Assembly: GCA_019637615.1 (NCBI GenBank)
Contig: JAHBVJ010000052.1
Location: 1 to 35,665 of the forward strand
DNA from: Anaerolineae bacterium
Lineage (GTDB): Bacteria > Chloroflexota > Anaerolineae > Aggregatilineales > UBA2796
Length of the DNA stretch: 35,665 bases
Reading direction: 5' to 3'
Part shown: in pieces, positions 33,531 to 35,665 of the stretch
How positions within the stretch are numbered: position 1 is the stretch's first letter
How the letters are laid out: each line of letters begins with the position of its first letter
Made by a program: the position numbers and the translations under genes
The notes under the pieces: generated by a model
Seen by the model: the letters and a program-made list of their open reading frames with translations, nothing else
Told to the model about the DNA's origin: nothing
The model's database searches: none

Positions 33531-33563
33531 TCCACAATTTGTGGACATCCAATCCGCTATAAT
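33531..33563 (+). promoter_or_regulatory. Promoter with overlapping palindrome for the S51-like gene
   Basis: A perfect TATAAT lies at 33558-33563. Where the -35 should be, a palindrome TCCACAA-T-TTGTGGA (33531-33545) replaces any good -35 hexamer. A regulator bound there could block or activate the promoter. A consensus DnaA-box sequence, TTATCCACA, follows at 33592-33600 in the leader; one copy may be chance. Confidence 0.45.
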
Positions 33564-33661
33564 TGGCATGAATGAAGCGAGTTATCCACAACAATGCTAT
33601 CACGACGAATCATGGAAATCGTATGGACGAAGCACTTAGCACTAGGGGTGGGAGAAACGAC

Positions 33662-34336
33662 ATGCCACAGGCGAATGTAATCCGCTGGCGTGAAGGACGC
33701 GGCTGGATCATCTTATCGGGGAGCGGAGATTTCCGCGCGGGCGAAGCAGCAGGCGTCGATGATATTGAAGCACAAGCCATCGGGCGCGCCTCGGCGGGCA
33801 AACCTCTGGCCTACGTCTTCGCGGCGAGTGACATCGAAACGGCGGATGAACATCTCGCCTCGCTGGAAGACCTCGGCGCGCCGACGGGTTATCTGGTCGA
33901 TGTCCAGAGCGAAGATGATGACACGCTCAAGCAGCAGTTAAGCGATGCGGGGCTGATCGTTATCGGGGATGGCCTTTACCTCGATCAGTTGCGTTCTGGA
34001 CTGATGGGCGCGGCGATTGAAGGTATCGCAGACGCCTTCGAAAATGGTGCGGTGATCCTTGCCGAGGGCGTGGGCGCGGCAGTTTTGGGATCGCTGCTCA
34101 CGAATGCGCCGGAAGGCAAACGCGGCCTTGCATGGCTCGAAGAGGCTGCTATTGTGCCCGCCTTTGATACGGACAGCGCCCGCCAGCGGATGCGCGACAT
34201 GCTCATCGCGCATCCTGACGGGTATGGGCTAGGAATCGGGACTGGCTCTGCCTTAGCGCTCGGCCCCAATGGTGAGGTCGAATCATGGGGCAAGCGCCAA
34301 CTCACGGTGATCCTTGGCAGTCAGTTCAATCGATAG
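33662..34336 (+). CDS. Peptidase S51/cyanophycinase-like protein lacking the catalytic serine
   Basis: The 224-residue protein follows the S51 plan: an N-terminal strand-Gly turn (IILSGSGDF, 17-25), LIVIGDGLYLDQLRSGL (98-114, like the GGxQxxL segment), a nucleophile-elbow region (ILAEGVGAAVLG, 132-143), PAFDTDSARQRMRDML (166-181), and GLGIGTGSALAL (189-200, like GIGIDExTAL). In active S51 enzymes the elbow reads GxSAGA with the catalytic Ser; here it is AEGVGAA, so peptidase activity is not expected. ATG 33662 has GGGAG seven bases upstream; upstream ATGs at 33572 and 33623 have none. It is followed 85 bp later by the BtuF-like gene. A binding or structural role is possible. Confidence 0.7.
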   Translation: MPQANVIRWREGRGWIILSGSGDFRAGEAAGVDDIEAQAIGRASAGKPLAYVFAASDIETADEHLASLEDLGAPTGYLVDVQSEDDDTLKQQLSDAGLIVIGDGLYLDQLRSGLMGAAIEGIADAFENGAVILAEGVGAAVLGSLLTNAPEGKRGLAWLEEAAIVPAFDTDSARQRMRDMLIAHPDGYGLGIGTGSALALGPNGEVESWGKRQLTVILGSQFNR

Positions 34337-34421
34337 CCACGTCGGGATGCATTCCGCATGGCAACAGTACCGCGACAGCACCTTGCCGACCAGTCAGCTT
34401 TAGAAGCAGCGAAAGGAACCC

Positions 34422-35333
34422 ATGACTGACCAAGATCAACATGTAGAAACCTATGATTTTCGTAGTCCGGTCGATTACATCCCGCAGCGTGTGATCTCGC
34501 TCGTGCCGAGCGTGACCGAATCGCTGTTCGACCTCAATCTCGGTGATCGGGTGATCGGCGTGACGGACTACTGCACGCGTCCCGAAGATACTGTCAACAA
34601 CATCCCGCGTGTCGGTGGCACAAAAAACCCCGACATCGAGCGCATCAAACTGCTGCGGCCTGATCTTGTGATCATGAACACCGAAGAAAACCGCCGTGAA
34701 GACGCCGAAGCGCTCACCGCCGCTGGCCTCGCCGTCTGGGAAACCGGGCCGCGTACCGTCAAGGAAGCCATCGAACTGCTGTGGCAAATCATGAACGTCT
34801 TCGAAGAAGCCGCCATGACCGAGCGTGTGCGTCAGATCGAAATCAATTACGAGATGACGCTCAAGTATATGACCGCTGAACCCGCTGTCCGTGCCTTTGT
34901 CCCCATCTGGCGCGATCCGTGGATGACCTTCAACCGCGATACCTATCTTCATGATCTTCTGGCGACGATTGGCGTGGAAAACATCTTCGCGGATCGGGAT
35001 CGTCAATTCCCATTAGGCGCGGAACTTGGCACGCACGCCCCGTTGCCTGCTGATGATCCGCGCGTAGAAGGCCGCGATACCCGTTATCCTCGTGTCTCGC
35101 TTGATGAAGTTATCGCCGCCCAACCTGATCTGATCTTGCTGCCAAGCGAACCCTTCGCCTTCAGCCAATCAGATGTCGATGAACTCAGCAGATTAGCTGT
35201 TCCGGCGGCAAAAACTCAGCAGATTTTGTTAGTCGATGGCAGCTTGTTGACGTGGCACGGGACGCGCTTGGCCTACGCGCTGCAAGAATTACCGCCGATC
35301 ATCAACACAGTACGCACGGCCTTACGTAGGTAG
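34422..35333 (+). CDS. BtuF/TroA-like helical-backbone binding protein without signal peptide
   Basis: The 303-residue protein matches the Peripla_BP_2 family that delivers cobalamin or siderophores to importers. It shows RVISLVPSVTESLFDLNLGDRVIGVTDYC (23-51), a RPDLVIMNTE segment (79-88), a domain-bridging long helix (about 108-150), and PDLILLPSEPFAF (about 234-246) in the second lobe. Unlike secreted BtuF it starts MTDQDQHVETYDF, with no signal peptide or lipobox, so it should stay in the cytosol. No BtuC/BtuD genes adjoin it. AAAGGA lies five bases before the ATG. A cytosolic cofactor or metal-chelate binding role is inferred. Confidence 0.83.
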   Translation: MTDQDQHVETYDFRSPVDYIPQRVISLVPSVTESLFDLNLGDRVIGVTDYCTRPEDTVNNIPRVGGTKNPDIERIKLLRPDLVIMNTEENRREDAEALTAAGLAVWETGPRTVKEAIELLWQIMNVFEEAAMTERVRQIEINYEMTLKYMTAEPAVRAFVPIWRDPWMTFNRDTYLHDLLATIGVENIFADRDRQFPLGAELGTHAPLPADDPRVEGRDTRYPRVSLDEVIAAQPDLILLPSEPFAFSQSDVDELSRLAVPAAKTQQILLVDGSLLTWHGTRLAYALQELPPIINTVRTALRR

Positions 35334-35396
35334 ACATTGTCAGGGGTTGTTACCAATCCGCATTATCGCCCATGCATCAGTGCTGTCTGGCTTGGG

Positions 35397-35402
35397 TATA
35401 AT
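35397..35402 (+). promoter_or_regulatory. -10 element before the SIS-domain gene
   Basis: A perfect TATAAT lies about 45 bases before the GTG start; the region 16-18 bases upstream has no good -35. Confidence 0.4.
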
Positions 35403-35447
35403 CCCGCAAAAATCATTGCGTCTCATCGATAAGCAGGAGGAATCACT

Positions 35448-35665
35448 GTGTATTTCATCGAAAAAGAGATCGCGGAACAACCTGATGTAATTGGCAACCT
35501 GATCCACCAAGGAACACCCATAGCGCAGCGCATTGCCCGTGCGATCAGCGAGTTTAACCCCGCTTTTGTCTTGATTGCGGCGAGAGGCACCTCGGATAAT
35601 GCGGGGCGCTACGCACAATATCTGATGGGCATTCATGCCAAGTTGCCGGTGGCGCTGGCAACGCC
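35448..35665 (+). CDS. SIS-domain sugar-phosphate isomerase/deaminase (partial, runs off the window)
   Basis: Only the first 72 residues are present. The start is GTG at 35448, preceded by AGGAGG seven bases upstream. After MYFIEKEIAEQPDVI, the sequence VLIAARGTSDNAGRYAQYLM (41-60) is the phosphosugar-binding loop of SIS proteins related to the GlmS isomerase domain, AgaS and NagB-II. The IxEQP N-terminus is typical of GlcN-6-P deaminase/isomerase-type proteins without a glutaminase domain. It may therefore act on glucosamine-6-phosphate or a related amino sugar. Confidence 0.85.
   Translation, partial: MYFIEKEIAEQPDVIGNLIHQGTPIAQRIARAISEFNPAFVLIAARGTSDNAGRYAQYLMGIHAKLPVALAT

Noticed and set aside
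33592..33600. Replication origin suggested by a consensus DnaA box
   Set aside because: Only one perfect box was found and there is no dnaA, dnaN or AT-rich unwinding region; one match in a window of this size is plausible by chance.
35340..35636. 98-residue minus-strand open frame at the right edge
   Set aside because: It lies opposite the SIS-domain start, which has a strong ribosome site and a conserved phosphosugar loop.

Overview
The window looks like chromosomal DNA from a Chloroflexota-type bacterium (Anaerolineae-like). This is inferred from gene content: a YceD/DUF177 gene beside a short RpoD, several large solute-binding and beta-propeller proteins, an exported beta-carbonic anhydrase, and frequent TTG/GTG starts. 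No rRNA, phage, IS element or CRISPR array was seen, and all large reading frames appear intact. The taxonomic call is tentative because no database search was possible.

Layout. (1) 205-2588, plus strand: an enolase-superfamily dehydratase and a DUF2252 kinase-fold protein, probably one operon. (2) 2600-9193, minus: a secreted two-domain plus TolB-type propeller protein and a very large membrane sensor kinase with six PAS domains and one GAF domain. (3) 9454-19175, minus: a nine-gene run that reads as one operon. It encodes a family-5 solute-binding protein, two permeases, two ATPases, a 59-residue membrane protein, NagZ, a NamZ-type exo-muramidase and a GNAT acetyltransferase. (4) 19448-22072, minus: an orphan solute-binding protein made of two fused family-1 binding domains. 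(5) 22073-22966: about 0.9 kb without a protein gene, holding a perfect sigma-70 promoter and a structured, repeat-like segment. (6) 22967-24661, plus: an M23 peptidase joined to a propeller-like domain. (7) 24662-26764: a DMT exporter with a long leader, a GNAT protein and tRNA-Leu(GAG). (8) 26847-29688, plus: DUF177, rpoD and a Tat-exported beta-carbonic anhydrase. (9) 29817-33399, minus: a MacB/FtsX-type ABC transporter. (10) 33662-35665, plus: an S51-like protein without the catalytic serine, a cytoplasmic BtuF-like protein, and the start of a SIS-domain sugar-phosphate enzyme.

The most interesting system is region 3. NagZ and the NamZ-like protein, which in the studied Bacillus and Tannerella systems act outside the cytoplasm, have no visible signal peptides here. 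They are co-transcribed with an Opp/Dpp-type importer. The simplest reading is that peptidoglycan fragments (muropeptides or GlcNAc-MurNAc sugars) are imported whole and then split into GlcNAc and MurNAc in the cytosol. The SIS-domain gene at the right edge would fit amino-sugar metabolism but is far from the operon.

Three perfect TTGACA-N16-TATAAT promoters occur: before tRNA-Leu, before DUF177-rpoD, and in the gene-free region 5.
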